A DNA stretch of 64,000 bases, taken from the NCBI RefSeq assembly GCF_910592395.1, contig NC_088315.1:10170501-10234500 (forward strand). Reading direction: 5' to 3'. This DNA is from Lineus longissimus (taxonomy: Eukaryota; Nemertea; Pilidiophora; Heteronemertea; Lineidae). The notes under the pieces were generated by a model. That model searched no databases. It was not told the DNA's origin and saw only the letters and a list, made by a program, of their open reading frames with translations. Made by a program: the position numbers and the translations under genes. Positions 32,690-45,406 of this stretch are shown in pieces (within the stretch, counting starts at the first letter, position 1; the number at the start of each line of letters is the position of its first letter).

Positions 32690-33019
32690 ACAAAATGCCC
32701 ATTTCCTTACAAGAAATGGCCATTTTGTTAGTTCATACTTACCTATGGAACACGGCCCTCCCGCCGTCCCCACAAACGGGACATACTCTTTATTAACGCT
32801 CAAGAGTAAAGACTAAATATGGCGGCATGAGATCGGCGCGATCTCGCGGGATCGGTCAGGGCGCCGCCTGGCGGCCGAGCTGTTAACTCAGTTCTCCCTT
32901 TAGAAAATTAAAGGGATACTCTTGTGTTTGAGCCCAAATGGAGTAACATGCAAAAGTGTTCCATAGGTAAGTATGAACTAACAAAATGGCCATTTCTTGT
33001 AAGGAAATGGGCATTTTGT
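32690..33019. repeat. Perfect 64-bp inverted repeat around the DIRS right end
   Basis: Arms 32690-32753 and 32956-33019 are exact reverse complements, separated by about 200 bp. The left arm itself sits in a smaller hairpin (32665-32753) containing ccataggtaag and cttacctatgg. The loop holds the DIRS end (32801-32814), a second ctcaagag/ctcttg pair and a GC-rich centre near 32845. Confidence 0.85.
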
Positions 33020-33649
33020 CCCCCAGAGAGCCTTTTGCCCCCCCCTCCCCGCCAGACCAAAAAGCTAGCTACGCCCCTGGCCCTGTAGGTGTATAGTATA
33101 ATTTACTCTAAGTAAGGGCAGGGCAATAAGGAAAGGTGCTATGCTGCATGTAGGCCCTATTATATTCTATAACAAAGAAACCCAACATATGATTTAAAGG
33201 TGCCGGTGTAATAGAATCAGATGCCCCCTGATATTAAATGCCCTCAACAATAGAACACCGGCACCATTCAATAGGACTCTAAAGAGGCCAAGACCCTTCA
33301 TCCGAAGAAGAACAATACAGGCGGGCATCAGGAAAGGGAGGGCATTTGATTCTATCACAGCGGAACAATATATCTCCCTTTTCCCACAAGAACTAATATT
33401 CCTCACTAAGGAATTCTAGACTGGACTTAGATTCATGGGGACCAGCATTTCTTTTACACCCGCACGCGGAGCATGAGCTGAGCCACTACTGCACGCCAAC
33501 ATATCAACCAACAGCACCGCCATTTCTTCAAACGGTTGGAAGTGATACTACCAGTCACGTGTGGTTCCTGGTCAGAGAGGTTCCTAGCTGTGGAGGTGGT
33601 GCCCAGCCAGAGAGGTAGGCTGGCGGAGGGTGTTGGTGTTCAGGGCGAC
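33020..33649. other. No identifiable gene between DIRS and the satellite
   Basis: A C-rich patch at 33031-33051 and a few short frames without recognisable domains. Probably remnants of old repeats. Confidence 0.35.
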
Positions 33650-36600
33650 AAGACCACTAATGAATATTTCCGTGGTCAATCACCAATTTCCATCGCACCA
33701 GTTACTTGCAAGACTAACCCGTATATCATATCCGAATTTCAGTTTCACTACTTGACGCGTTCTTTGATGCGTCGCGGTCAAACATTGACAATTTAACTGC
33801 TAAAAGGCTAAAAAAAAATCAATTGTGGTCTTGTCTCCATTTACACTACATTTTGGGTCAATATAGTGAAAAATTTGAATGTGCTCAAATCACTCTAATT
33901 CATTTAGAATATTGTATTGCTGATGATTTAAGGTCAAAACAAGCTAAAATAATGAGAAAAAAACTTAATTTGACCCAAATAAGAGTCAACCTAACCCCGG
34001 TCTAAGTTCGGTTTCATTTTTACAAGTCTTGTTGTGTTGCCATTCATTTTGTAATTTCTTTGAAACTACTTAGGCCTTGATTCTGAAAGTTGTGCCCTTA
34101 GCAGCAAAGATATTCCTAAATCACATCCTAAATTTTCAGCTCCATAGCTTGCTTATTCTGGCCAGGGCAGGTCTTTGAATTTGGTGCTGTTGGCTGCAAA
34201 ATCATGACTTTTTGTCGATTTTGTCCTCTTTCGTCGCTTTGGCACAGTTGTACCACTCTTTGAAATGTCTCTCATTTCTCCAAAAATGTCCAGATATGAC
34301 TTTCCTTTGTTGGAGAGTTGTGGGATGTCATCTACATTAGTTTGAAAAAAATCTCAAAATGTTAACCCCTGAAATGTACCTTCATTAAGACCACTAATGA
34401 ATATTCATAGGTTGGAGGGTCGAGGCCTATCAATTAGACGAGTGCATGTTTTTTACTCTCAAGTACATATTTGGAGAGGTATTGAAAAAATATTTGCTGT
34501 GGCAAGTCTACAGATATAAAGAAATTATTTGAGGAAAAAATTAATTTCGAATTTTGCTAATTGGGTAATAGGGGGCGTGTTTTGAGTTTTTTCTGCCAGT
34601 TGGCTGAAAACAGTGGAAATATCAAAGTCTGTCTAATTTGTCGATTATAAAAAAATTTCCGTGGTCAATCACCAATTTCCATCGCACCAGTTACTCGCAA
34701 GACTAACCCGTATATCATATCCGAATTTCAGTTTCACTACTTGACGCATTCTTTGATGCGTCGCGGTCAAACATTGACAATTTAACTGCTAAAAGGCTTA
34801 AAAAATCAATTGTGGTCTTGTCTCTATTTACACTACATTTTGGGTCAATATAGTGAAAAATTTGAATGAGCTCAAATCACTCTAATTCATTTAGAATATT
34901 GTATTGCTGATGATTTAAGGTCAAAACAAGCTAAAATAATGAGAAAAAAACTTAATTTGACCCAAATAAGAGTCAACCTAACCCCGGTCTAAGTTCGGTT
35001 TCATTTTTACAAGTCTTGTTGTGTTGCCATTCATTTTGTAATTTCTTTGAAACTACTTAAGCCTTGATTCTGAAAGTTGTGCCCTAAGCAGCAAAGATAT
35101 TTCTAAATCACATCCTAAATTTTCAGCTCCATAGCTTGCTTATTCTGGCCAGGGCAGGTCTTTGAATTTGGTGCTGTTGGCTGCAAAATCATGACTTTTT
35201 GTCGATTTTGTCCTCTTTCGTCGCTTTGGCACAGTTGTACCACTCTTTGAAATGTCTCTCATTTCTCCAAAAATGTCCAGATATGACTTTCCTTTGTTGG
35301 AGAGTTGTGGGATGTCATCTACATTAGTTTGAAAAAAATCTCAAAATGTTAACCCCTGAAATATGTATGTGTGTTTATTCGTCGAGAAATAGTTCTGACA
35401 CATGTGGTGCATTTACAGATTTGTGCTGGGTGCTAGGTGCTTGTTTACAACGATCTATTTACATATCCGTGAAAAATCAAGGTTCAAAGAATTTAACTAG
35501 TGCACAGGAAATCAATCATTTCTGTTAATTCCCTATGATTAAACGCCGCATCCCCTACGTCTCGCATGACCATCAATTCGCTAATCTGTTCCGCTAACCT
35601 ATTTTGCCCGTTCTTATCATTCACTATATAAAAAACCCTCAACATATCTCCCCAGCTGTCCACATTGTTCCTATCTAACCCATATTTGCATACAACATGT
35701 TGACACTTCTCCCCAGTGAAGATTCACCTGATGTACCTTCATACACTACATTTTGGGTCAATATAGTGAAAAATTTGAATGAGCTCAAATCACTCTAATT
35801 CATTTAGAATATTGTATTGCTGATGATTTAAGGTCAAAACAAGCTAAAATAATGAGAAAAAAACTTAATTTGACCCAAATAAGAGTCAACCTAACCCCGG
35901 TCTAAGTTCGGTTTCATTTTTACAAGTCTTGTTGTGTTGCCATTCATTTTGTAATTTCTTTGAAACTACTTAAGCCTTGATTCTGAAAGTTGTGCCCTAA
36001 GCAGCAAAGATATTTCTAAATCACATCCTAAATTTTCAGCTCCATAGCTTGCTTATTCTGGCCAGGGCAGGTCTTTGAATTTGGTGCTGTTGGCTGCAAA
36101 ATCATGACTTTTTGTCGATTTTGTCCTCTTTCGTCGCTTTGGCACAGTTGTACCACTCTTTGAAATGTCTCTCATTTCTCCAAAAATGTCCAGATATGAC
36201 TTTCCTTTGTTGGAGAGTTGTGGGATGTCATCTACATTAGTTTGAAAAAAATCTCAAAATGTTAACCCCTGAAATGTACCTTCATTAAGACCACTAATGA
36301 ATATTCATAGGTTGGAGGGTCGAGGCCTATCAATTAGACGAGTGCATGTTTTTTACTCTCAAGTACATATTTGGAGAGGTATTGAAAAAATATTTGCTGT
36401 GGCAAGTCTACAGATATAAAGAAATTATTTGAGGAAAAAATTAATTTCGAAATTTGCTAATTGGGTAATAGGGGGCGTGTTTTGAGTTTTTTCTGCCAGT
36501 TGGCTGAAAACAGTGGAAATATCAAAGTCTGTCTAATTTGTCGATTATAAAAAAATTTCCGTGGTCAATCATCAATTTCCATCGCACCAGTTACTCGCAA

Positions 36601-39600
36601 GACTAACCCGTATATCATATCCGAATTTCAGTTTCACTACTCGACGTGTTCTTTGATGCGTCGCGGTCAAACATTGACAATTTAACTGCTAAAAGGCTTA
36701 AAAAATCAATTGTGGTCTTGTCTCTATTTACACTACATTTTGGGTCAATATAGTGAAAAATTTGAATGAGCTCAAATCACTCTAATTCATTTAGAATATT
36801 GTATTGCTGATGATTTAAGGTCAAAACAAGCTAAAATAATGAGAAAAAAACTTAATTTGACCCAAATAAGAGTCAACCTAACCCCGGTCTAAGTTCGGTT
36901 TCATTTTTACAAGTCTTGTTGTGTTGCCATTCATTTTGTAATTTCTTTGAAACTACTTAAGCCTTGATTCTGAAAGTTGTGCCCTAAGCAGCAAAGATAT
37001 TTCTAAATCACATCCTAAATTTTCAGCTCCATAGCTTGCTTATTCTGGCCAGGGCAGGTCTTTGAATTTGGTGCTGTTGGCTGCAAAATCATGACTTTTT
37101 GTCGATTTTGTCCTCTTTCGTCGCTTTGGCACAGTTGTACCACTCTTTGAAATGTCTCTCATTTCTCCAAAAATGTCCAGATATGACTTTCCTTTGTTGG
37201 AGAGTTGTGGGATGTCATCTACATTAGTTTGAAAAAAATCTCAAAATGTTAACCCCTGAAATGTACCTTCATTAAGACCACTAATGAATATTCATAGGTT
37301 GGAGGGTCGAGGCCTATCAATTAGACGAGTGCATGTTTTTTACTCTCAAGTACATATTTGGAGAGGTATTGAAAAAATATTTGCTGTGGCAAGTCTACAG
37401 ATATAAAGAAATTATTTGAGGAAAAAATTAATTTCGAAATTTGCTAATTGGGTAATAGGGGGCGTGTTTTGAGTTTTTTCTGCCAGTTGGCTGAAAACAG
37501 TGGAAATATCAAAGTCTGTCTAATTTGTCGATTATAAAAAAATTTCCGTGGTCAATCATCAATTTCCATCGCACCAGTTACTCGCAAGACTAACCCGTAT
37601 ATCATATCCGAATTTCAGTTTCACTACTCGACGTGTTCTTTGATGCGTCGCGGTCAAACATTGACAATTTAACTGCTAAAAGGCTTAAAAAATCAATTGT
37701 GGTCTTGTCTCTATTTACACTACATTTTGGGTCAATATAGTGAAAAATTTGAATGAGCTCAAATCACTCTAATTCATTTAGAATATTGTATTGCTGATGA
37801 TTTAAGGTCAAAACAAGCTAAAATAATGAGAAAAAAACTTAATTTGACCCAAATAAGAGTCAACCTAACCCCGGTCTAAGTTCGGTTTCATTTTTACAAG
37901 TCTTGTTGTGTTGCCATTCATTTTGTAATTTCTTTGAAACTACTTAAGCCTTGATTCTGAAAGTTGTGCCCTAAGCAGCAAAGATATTTCTAAATCACAT
38001 CCTAAATTTTCAGCTCCATAGCTTGCTTATTCTGGCCAGGGCAGGTCTTTGAATTTGGTGCTGTTGGCTGCAAAATCATGACTTTTTGTCGATTTTGTCC
38101 TCTTTCATCGCTTTGGCACAGTTGTACCACTCTTTGAAATGTCTCTCATTTCTCCAAAAATGTCCAGATATGACTTTCCTTTGTTGGAGAGTTGTGGGAT
38201 GTCATCTACATTAGTTTGAAAAAAATCTCAAAATGTTAACCCCTGAAATGTACCTTCATACACTACATTTTGGGTCAATATAGTGAAAAATTTGAATGAG
38301 CTCAAATCACTCTAATTCATTTAGAATATTGTATTGCTGATGATTTAAGGTCAAAACAAGCTAAAATAATGAGAAAAAAACTTAATTTGACCCAAATAAG
38401 AGTCAACCTAACCCCGGTCTAAGTTCGGTTTCATTTTTACAAGTCTTGTTGTGTTGCCATTCATTTTGTAATTTCTTTGAAACTACTTAAGCCTTGATTC
38501 TGAAAGTTGTGCCCTAAGCAGCAAAGATATTTCTAAATCACATCCTAAATTTTCAGCTCCATAGCTTGCTTATTCTGGCCAGGGCAGGTCTTTGAATTTG
38601 GTGCTGTTGGCTGCAAAATCATGACTTTTTGTCGATTTTGTCCTCTTTCGTCGCTTTGGCACAGTTGTACCACTCTTTGAAATGTCTCTCATTTCTCCAA
38701 AAATGTCCAGATATGACTTTCCTTTGTTGGAGAGTTGTGGGATGTCATCTACATTAGTTTGAAAAAAATCTCAAAATGTTAACCCCTGAAATGTACCTTC
38801 ATTAAGACCACTAATGAATATTCATAGGTTGGAGGGTCGAGGCCTATCAATTAGACGAGTGCATGTTTTTTACTCTCAAGTACATATTTGGAGAGGTATT
38901 GAAAAAATATTTGCTGTGGCAAGTCTACAGATATAAAGAAATTATTTGAGGAAAAAATTAATTTCGAAATTTGCTAATTGGGTAATAGGGGGCGTGTTTT
39001 GAGTTTTTTCTGCCAGTTGGCTGAAAACAGTGGAAATATCAAAGTCTGTCTAATTTGTCGATTATAAAAAAATTTCCGTGGTCAATCATCAATTTCCATC
39101 GCACCAGTTACTCGCAAGACTAACCCGTATATCATATCCGAATTTCAGTTTCACTACTCGACGTGTTCTTTGATGCGTCGCGGTCAAACATTGACAATTT
39201 AACTGCTAAAAGGCTTAAAAAATCAATTGTGGTCTTGTCTCTATTTACACTACATTTTGGGTCAATATAGTGAAAAATTTGAATGAGCTCAAATCACTCT
39301 AATTCATTTAGAATATTGTATTGCTGATGATTTAAGGTCAAAACAAGCTAAAATAATGAGAAAAAAACTTAATTTGACCCAAATAAGAGTCAACCTAACC
39401 CCGGTCTAAGTTCGGTTTCATTTTTACAAGTCTTGTTGTGTTGCCATTCATTTTGTAATTTCTTTGAAACTACTTAAGCCTTGATTCTGAAAGTTGTGCC
39501 CTAAGCAGCAAAGATATTTCTAAATCACATCCTAAATTTTCAGCTCCATAGCTTGCTTATTCTGGCCAGGGCAGGTCTTTGAATTTGGTGCTGTTGGCTG

Positions 39601-42600
39601 CAAAATCATGACTTTTTGTCGATTTTGTCCTCTTTCATCGCTTTGGCACAGTTGTACCACTCTTTGAAATGTCTCTCATTTCTCCAAAAATGTCCAGATA
39701 TGACTTTCCTTTGTTGGAGAGTTGTGGGATGTCATCTACATTAGTTTGAAAAAAATCTCAAAATGTTAACCCCTGAAATGTACCTTCATACACTACATTT
39801 TGGGTCAATATAGTGAAAAATTTGAATGAGCTCAAATCACTCTAATTCATTTAGAATATTGTATTGCTGATGATTTAAGGTCAAAACAAGCTAAAATAAT
39901 GAGAAAAAAACTTAATTTGACCCAAATAAGAGTCAACCTAACCCCGGTCTAAGTTCGGTTTCATTTTTACAAGTCTTGTTGTGTTGCCATTCATTTTGTA
40001 ATTTCTTTGAAACTACTTAAGCCTTGATTCTGAAAGTTGTGCCCTAAGCAGCAAAGATATTTCTAAATCACATCCTAAATTTTCAGCTCCATAGCTTGCT
40101 TATTCTGGCCAGGGCAGGTCTTTGAATTTGGTGCTGTTGGCTGCAAAATCATGACTTTTTGTCGATTTTGTCCTCTTTCGTCGCTTTGGCACAGTTGTAC
40201 CACTCTTTGAAATGTCTCTCATTTCTCCAAAAATGTCCAGATATGACTTTCCTTTGTTGGAGAGTTGTGGGATGTCATCTACATTAGTTTGAAAAAAATC
40301 TCAAAATGTTAACCCCTGAAATGTACCTTCATTAAGACCACTAATGAATATTCATAGGTTGGAGGGTCGAGGCCTATCAATTAGACGAGTGCATGTTTTT
40401 TACTCTCAAGTACATATTTGGAGAGGTATTGAAAAAATATTTGCTGTGGCAAGTCTACAGATATAAAGAAATTATTTGAGGAAAAAATTAATTTCGAAAT
40501 TTGCTAATTGGGTAATAGGGGGCGTGTTTTGAGTTTTTTCTGCCAGTTGGCTGAAAACAGTGGAAATATCAAAGTCTGTCTAATTTGTCGATTATAAAAA
40601 AATTTCCGTGGTCAATCATCAATTTCCATCGCACCAGTTACTCGCAAGACTAACCCGTATATCATATCCGAATTTCAGTTTCACTACTCGACGTGTTCTT
40701 TGATGCGTCGCGGTCAAACATTGACAATTTAACTGCTAAAAGGCTTAAAAAATCAATTGTGGTCTTGTCTCTATTTACACTACATTTTGGGTCAATATAG
40801 TGAAAAATTTGAATGAGCTCAAATCACTCTAATTCATTTAGAATATTGTATTGCTGATGATTTAAGGTCAAAACAAGCTAAAATAATGAGAAAAAAACTT
40901 AATTTGACCCAAATAAGAGTCAACCTAACCCCGGTCTAAGTTCGGTTTCATTTTTACAAGTCTTGTTGTGTTGCCATTCATTTTGTAATTTCTTTGAAAC
41001 TACTTAAGCCTTGATTCTGAAAGTTGTGCCCTAAGCAGCAAAGATATTTCTAAATCACATCCTAAATTTTCAGCTCCATAGCTTGCTTATTCTGGCCAGG
41101 GCAGGTCTTTGAATTTGGTGCTGTTGGCTGCAAAATCATGACTTTTTGTCGATTTTGTCCTCTTTCATCGCTTTGGCACAGTTGTACCACTCTTTGAAAT
41201 GTCTCTCATTTCTCCAAAAATGTCCAGATATGACTTTCCTTTGTTGGAGAGTTGTGGGATGTCATCTACATTAGTTTGAAAAAAATCTCAAAATGTTAAC
41301 CCCTGAAATGTACCTTCATACACTACATTTTGGGTCAATATAGTGAAAAATTTGAATGAGCTCAAATCACTCTAATTCATTTAGAATATTGTATTGCTGA
41401 TGATTTAAGGTCAAAACAAGCTAAAATAATGAGAAAAAAACTTAATTTGACCCAAATAAGAGTCAACCTAACCCCGGTCTAAGTTCGGTTTCATTTTTAC
41501 AAGTCTTGTTGTGTTGCCATTCATTTTGTAATTTCTTTGAAACTACTTAAGCCTTGATTCTGAAAGTTGTGCCCTAAGCAGCAAAGATATTTCTAAATCA
41601 CATCCTAAATTTTCAGCTCCATAGCTTGCTTATTCTGGCCAGGGCAGGTCTTTGAATTTGGTGCTGTTGGCTGCAAAATCATGACTTTTTGTCGATTTTG
41701 TCCTCTTTCGTCGCTTTGGCACAGTTGTACCACTCTTTGAAATGTCTCTCATTTCTCCAAAAATGTCCAGATATGACTTTCCTTTGTTGGAGAGTTGTTG
41801 GATGTCATCTACATTAGTTTGAAAAAAATCTCAAAATGTTAACCCCTGAAATGTACCTTCATTAAGACCACTAATGAATATTCATAGGTTGGAGGGTCGA
41901 GGCCTATCAATTAGACGAGTGCATGTTTTTTACTCTCAAGTACATATTTGGAGAGGTATTGAAAAAATATTTGCTGTGGCAAGTCTACAGATATAAAGAA
42001 ATTATTTGAGGAAAAAATTAATTTCGAAATTTGCTAATTGGGTAATAGGGGGCGTGTTTTGAGTTTTTTCTGCCAGTTGGCTGAAAACAGTGGAAATATC
42101 AAAGTCTGTCTAATTTGTCGATTATAAAAAAATTTCCGTGGTCAATCATCAATTTCCATCGCACCAGTTACTCGCAAGACTAACCCGTATATCATATCCG
42201 AATTTCAGTTTCACTACTCGACGTGTTCTTTGATGCGTCGCGGTCAAACATTGACAATTTAACTGCTAAAAGGCTTAAAAAATCAATTGTGGTCTTGTCT
42301 CTATTTACACTACATTTTGGGTCAATATAGTGAAAAATTTGAATGAGCTCAAATCACTCTAATTCATTTAGAATATTGTATTGCTGATGATTTAAGGTCA
42401 AAACAAGCTAAAATAATGAGAAAAAAACTTAATTTGACCCAAATAAGAGTCAACCTAACCCCGGTCTAAGTTCGGTTTCATTTTTACAAGTCTTGTTGTG
42501 TTGCCATTCATTTTGTAATTTCTTTGAAACTACTTAAGCCTTGATTCTGAAAGTTGTGCCCTAAGCAGCAAAGATATTTCTAAATCACATCCTAAATTTT

Positions 42601-44026
42601 CAGCTCCATAGCTTGCTTATTCTGGCCAGGGCAGGTCTTTGAATTTGGTGCTGTTGGCTGCAAAATCATGACTTTTTGTCGATTTTGTCCTCTTTCATCG
42701 CTTTGGCACAGTTGTACCACTCTTTGAAATGTCTCTCATTTCTCCAAAAATGTCCAGATATGACTTTCCTTTGTTGGAGAGTTGTGGGATGTCATCTACA
42801 TTAGTTTGAAAAAAATCTCAAAATGTTAACCCCTGAAATGTACCTTCATACACTACATTTTGGGTCAATATAGTGAAAAATTTGAATGAGCTCAAATCAC
42901 TCTAATTCATTTAGAATATTGTATTGCTGATGATTTAAGGTCAAAACAAGCTAAAATAATGAGAAAAAAACTTAATTTGACCCAAATAAGAGTCAACCTA
43001 ACCCCGGTCTAAGTTCGGTTTCATTTTTACAAGTCTTGTTGTGTTGCCATTCATTTTGTAATTTCTTTGAAACTACTTAAGCCTTGATTCTGAAAGTTGT
43101 GCCCTAAGCAGCAAAGATATTTCTAAATCACATCCTAAATTTTCAGCTCCATAGCTTGCTTATTCTGGCCAGGGCAGGTCTTTGAATTTGGTGCTGTTGG
43201 CTGCAAAATCATGACTTTTTGTCGATTTTGTCCTCTTTCGTCGCTTTGGCACAGTTGTACCACTCTTTGAAATGTCTCTCATTTCTCCAAAAATGTCCAG
43301 ATATGACTTTCCTTTGTTGGAGAGTTGTGGGATGTCATCTACATTAGTTTGAAAAAAATCTCAAAATGTTAACCCCTGAAATGTACCTTCATTAAGACCA
43401 CTAATGAATATTCATAGGTTGGAGGGTCGAGGCCTATCAATTAGACGAGTGCATGTTTTTTACTCTCAAGTACATATTTGGAGAGGTATTGAAAAAATAT
43501 TTGCTGTGGCAAGTCTACAGATATAAAGAAATTATTTGAGGAAAAAATTAATTTCGAATTTTGCTAATTGGGTAATAGGGGGCGTGTTTTGAGTTTTTTC
43601 TGCCAGTTGGCTGAAAACAGTGGAAATATCAAAGTCTGTCTAATTTGTCGATTATAAAAAAATTTCCGTGGTCAATCACCAATTTCCATCGCACCAGTTA
43701 CTCGCAAGACTAACCCGTATATCATATCCGAATTTCAGTTTCACTACTTGACGCGTTCTTTGATGCGTCGCGGTCAAACATTGACAATTTAACTGCTAAA
43801 AGGCTTAAAAAATCAATTGTGGTCTTGTCTCTATTTACACTACATTTTGGGTCAATATAGTGAAAAATTTGAATGAGCTCAAATCACTCTAATTCATTTA
43901 GAATATTGTATTGCTGATGATTTAAGGTCAAAACAAGCTAAAATAATGAGAAAAAAACTTAATTTGACCCAAATAAGAGTCAACCTAACCCCGGTCTAAG
44001 TTCGGTTTCATTTTTACAAGTCTTGT
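33650..44026. repeat. Satellite array with higher-order structure (987 + 543 bp)
   Basis: Unit starts (cactacattttggg) fall at 33844, 34831, 35744, 36731, 37718, 38261, 39248, 39791, 40778, 41321, 42308, 42851 and 43838. Long units are 987 bp. Short units are 543 bp and lack a 444-bp segment (ccactaatgaatattcatagg to tctctatttaca). From 36731 they alternate long and short with a strict 1530-bp period. Short units share a private change (tctttcatcg instead of tctttcgtcg). One short unit (34831-35743) carries a 370-bp unrelated insert. The BEL element interrupts the last unit. AT-rich, no conserved coding frame. Confidence 0.95.
35363..35732. other. 370-bp insert in one short satellite unit
   Basis: Sequence from atgtatgtgtgtttattcg to gattcacctg is absent from all other units and flanked by normal satellite (cccctgaaat / gtaccttcata). 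No inverted ends or target duplication recognised. Confidence 0.7.
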
Positions 44027-44476
44027 TGTTGGTGACCCAATTTTATTTTCTAAACCTCACTATTTATTTCTGTGCTGCCATCTAGCCATAAACTTTCAAA
44101 CTTTAAAAGGTGTGTGTCATGCTGAGCATGCTGAGGCAGTTGCAATCCGGCCACCATCTTTGAAAGTTCCTTATTTTACAATCTCCACAAAAACATCAAA
44201 TTTATATGGTTTCAACCATACTTTCCCCACTATTAAATACCAACAACTTGTAAGTATATATTTCTAAACCAACAAAGGTCAAAATAGTCAAAAAAGACAA
44301 ATCCAAAAGAGGTTAAAACCACCAACATTGTCACTTGTCCCACTTCATCATGCACTAACTCCATCTTTAGTGCATTCCACATGTAAATTTTCTATTTTTC
44401 CATCCAAGTATTGTCAATACAATATTATCAAAACTATTTCTTCTTTTTCTTGTATCAGTTGTGTCTGTCACGCACA
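44027..44476 (+). repeat. BEL 5' LTR (450 bp)
   Basis: Nearly identical to 52326-52771. The clearest difference is ggtgtgtgtcatgctgagcat here against ggtgtcattctgagcat. Confidence 0.95.
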
Positions 44477-44806
44477 AAAAAGTATTTAATAGGAAAGTTT
44501 TCTACCATTTTCATATATTTTTATAAAATGTTTTGAGCACGGTGCATACATTAGTGTGCATTTGTGTATACGCATGTACATTGCTGTGTGCATTCTTGTA
44601 CATTGTTGTGTACATCCATGTACATTTGCGTACAGCCTTGTGTTTATGTACAGGGTCAACTAAATTTATCTAAATTACTAAAGTGTGGCAAGTGACATTC
44701 TTTTGCATTGGGCACCCCATAATTATAAAACCAAATTACCATTTAATTATTTCCCCGGTACCGAATTGCAACTCATTCGTGACGTCACTGTCGTCAATCA
44801 ACAACC
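44477..44806 (+). promoter_or_regulatory. BEL leader with degenerate TGTACATT repeats and a CRE site
   Basis: 44530-44650 is a run of 10-14 bp degenerate repeats (tgtacattg, tgtgtgcattc, tgtacatcc). A perfect TGACGTCA lies at 44780-44787, 20 bp before the gag ATG. A primer binding site is not evident. Confidence 0.5.
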
Positions 44807-45406
44807 ATGGCGGAACAAGAGATGATGTCACTAATTAAAAAGCTTCGATCTACGAATGCGGCAAATCTGACAAAACGGTGCAACAAAGCAATACGTGCTA
44901 TTGAGGAGCAACGTTCCAAAGCCACTTTGAGGGACTGTGCCGAAATTGTTCAAGCCGATTTAGACACCCTGAAGGGAACACAAGAACTTTATTTGTCGCT
45001 ACTGACAACACCGTCTGACGTCCAAAAAGCGGAAGACTGGATGAAGGACAGATTTGAACATGCTTGTCAAATTACGCGTGATATCTCAACCCAATTGTTA
45101 TCTGATGACCTTCAATCTCACACCACCGCTGGTACCAGTGACCTGTCTGAATCTGTCTCGTCGCATCACAGCCTTGGTAAGCCTTACGAGACAACTCGGG
45201 ACCAACTTCAGAGGGACATTCGAATCGTCCACAAACAAGCGTCCATAAAGGCAGAGATGAATGCCTCCAGACTACGAGAAGAGGTAGAGCTGGGAAAGGT
45301 GAAACAAAAGGAGATTGAAGATTGGTTGAAGGAACACAAACCACCACCAGACGTCCGACCGAAGACAGCCGTGCAAGCTACAGAAGTTACCGCAGCAGAA
45401 CGATGA
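44807..45406 (+). CDS. gag: BEL gag, N-terminal part
   Basis: 199 codons from an ATG in strong context (accATGgcg). The product is mostly helical and charged (MAEQEMMSLIKKLRSTNAAN, then KGTQELYLSLL), as in the coiled-coil N-terminus of BEL gag proteins. It ends in a TGA that overlaps an ATG of the long frame, and the two frames overlap by 85 nt in the -1 relation. BEL elements usually have one gag-pol frame. So either a single-base indel occurred around 45322-45406 or a -1 shift is used. No obvious slippery heptamer was seen. Confidence 0.82.
   Translation: MAEQEMMSLIKKLRSTNAANLTKRCNKAIRAIEEQRSKATLRDCAEIVQADLDTLKGTQELYLSLLTTPSDVQKAEDWMKDRFEHACQITRDISTQLLSDDLQSHTTAGTSDLSESVSSHHSLGKPYETTRDQLQRDIRIVHKQASIKAEMNASRLREEVELGKVKQKEIEDWLKEHKPPPDVRPKTAVQATEVTAAER

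Larger units (their letters stand above)
26640..32814 (+). mobile_element. DIRS-type tyrosine-recombinase retroelement
   Basis: Three overlapping frames (gag, RT-RNase H-methyltransferase, tyrosine recombinase) in the DIRS order. The inverted ends are short: agtctttactcttg at 26640-26653 and its complement at 32801-32814, with weaker similarity further out (cgcgatctc). No LTRs or integrase, as expected. The element is close to intact except for one frameshift in the recombinase. True ends are uncertain because a longer palindrome (32690-33019) surrounds the right terminus. Confidence 0.82.
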
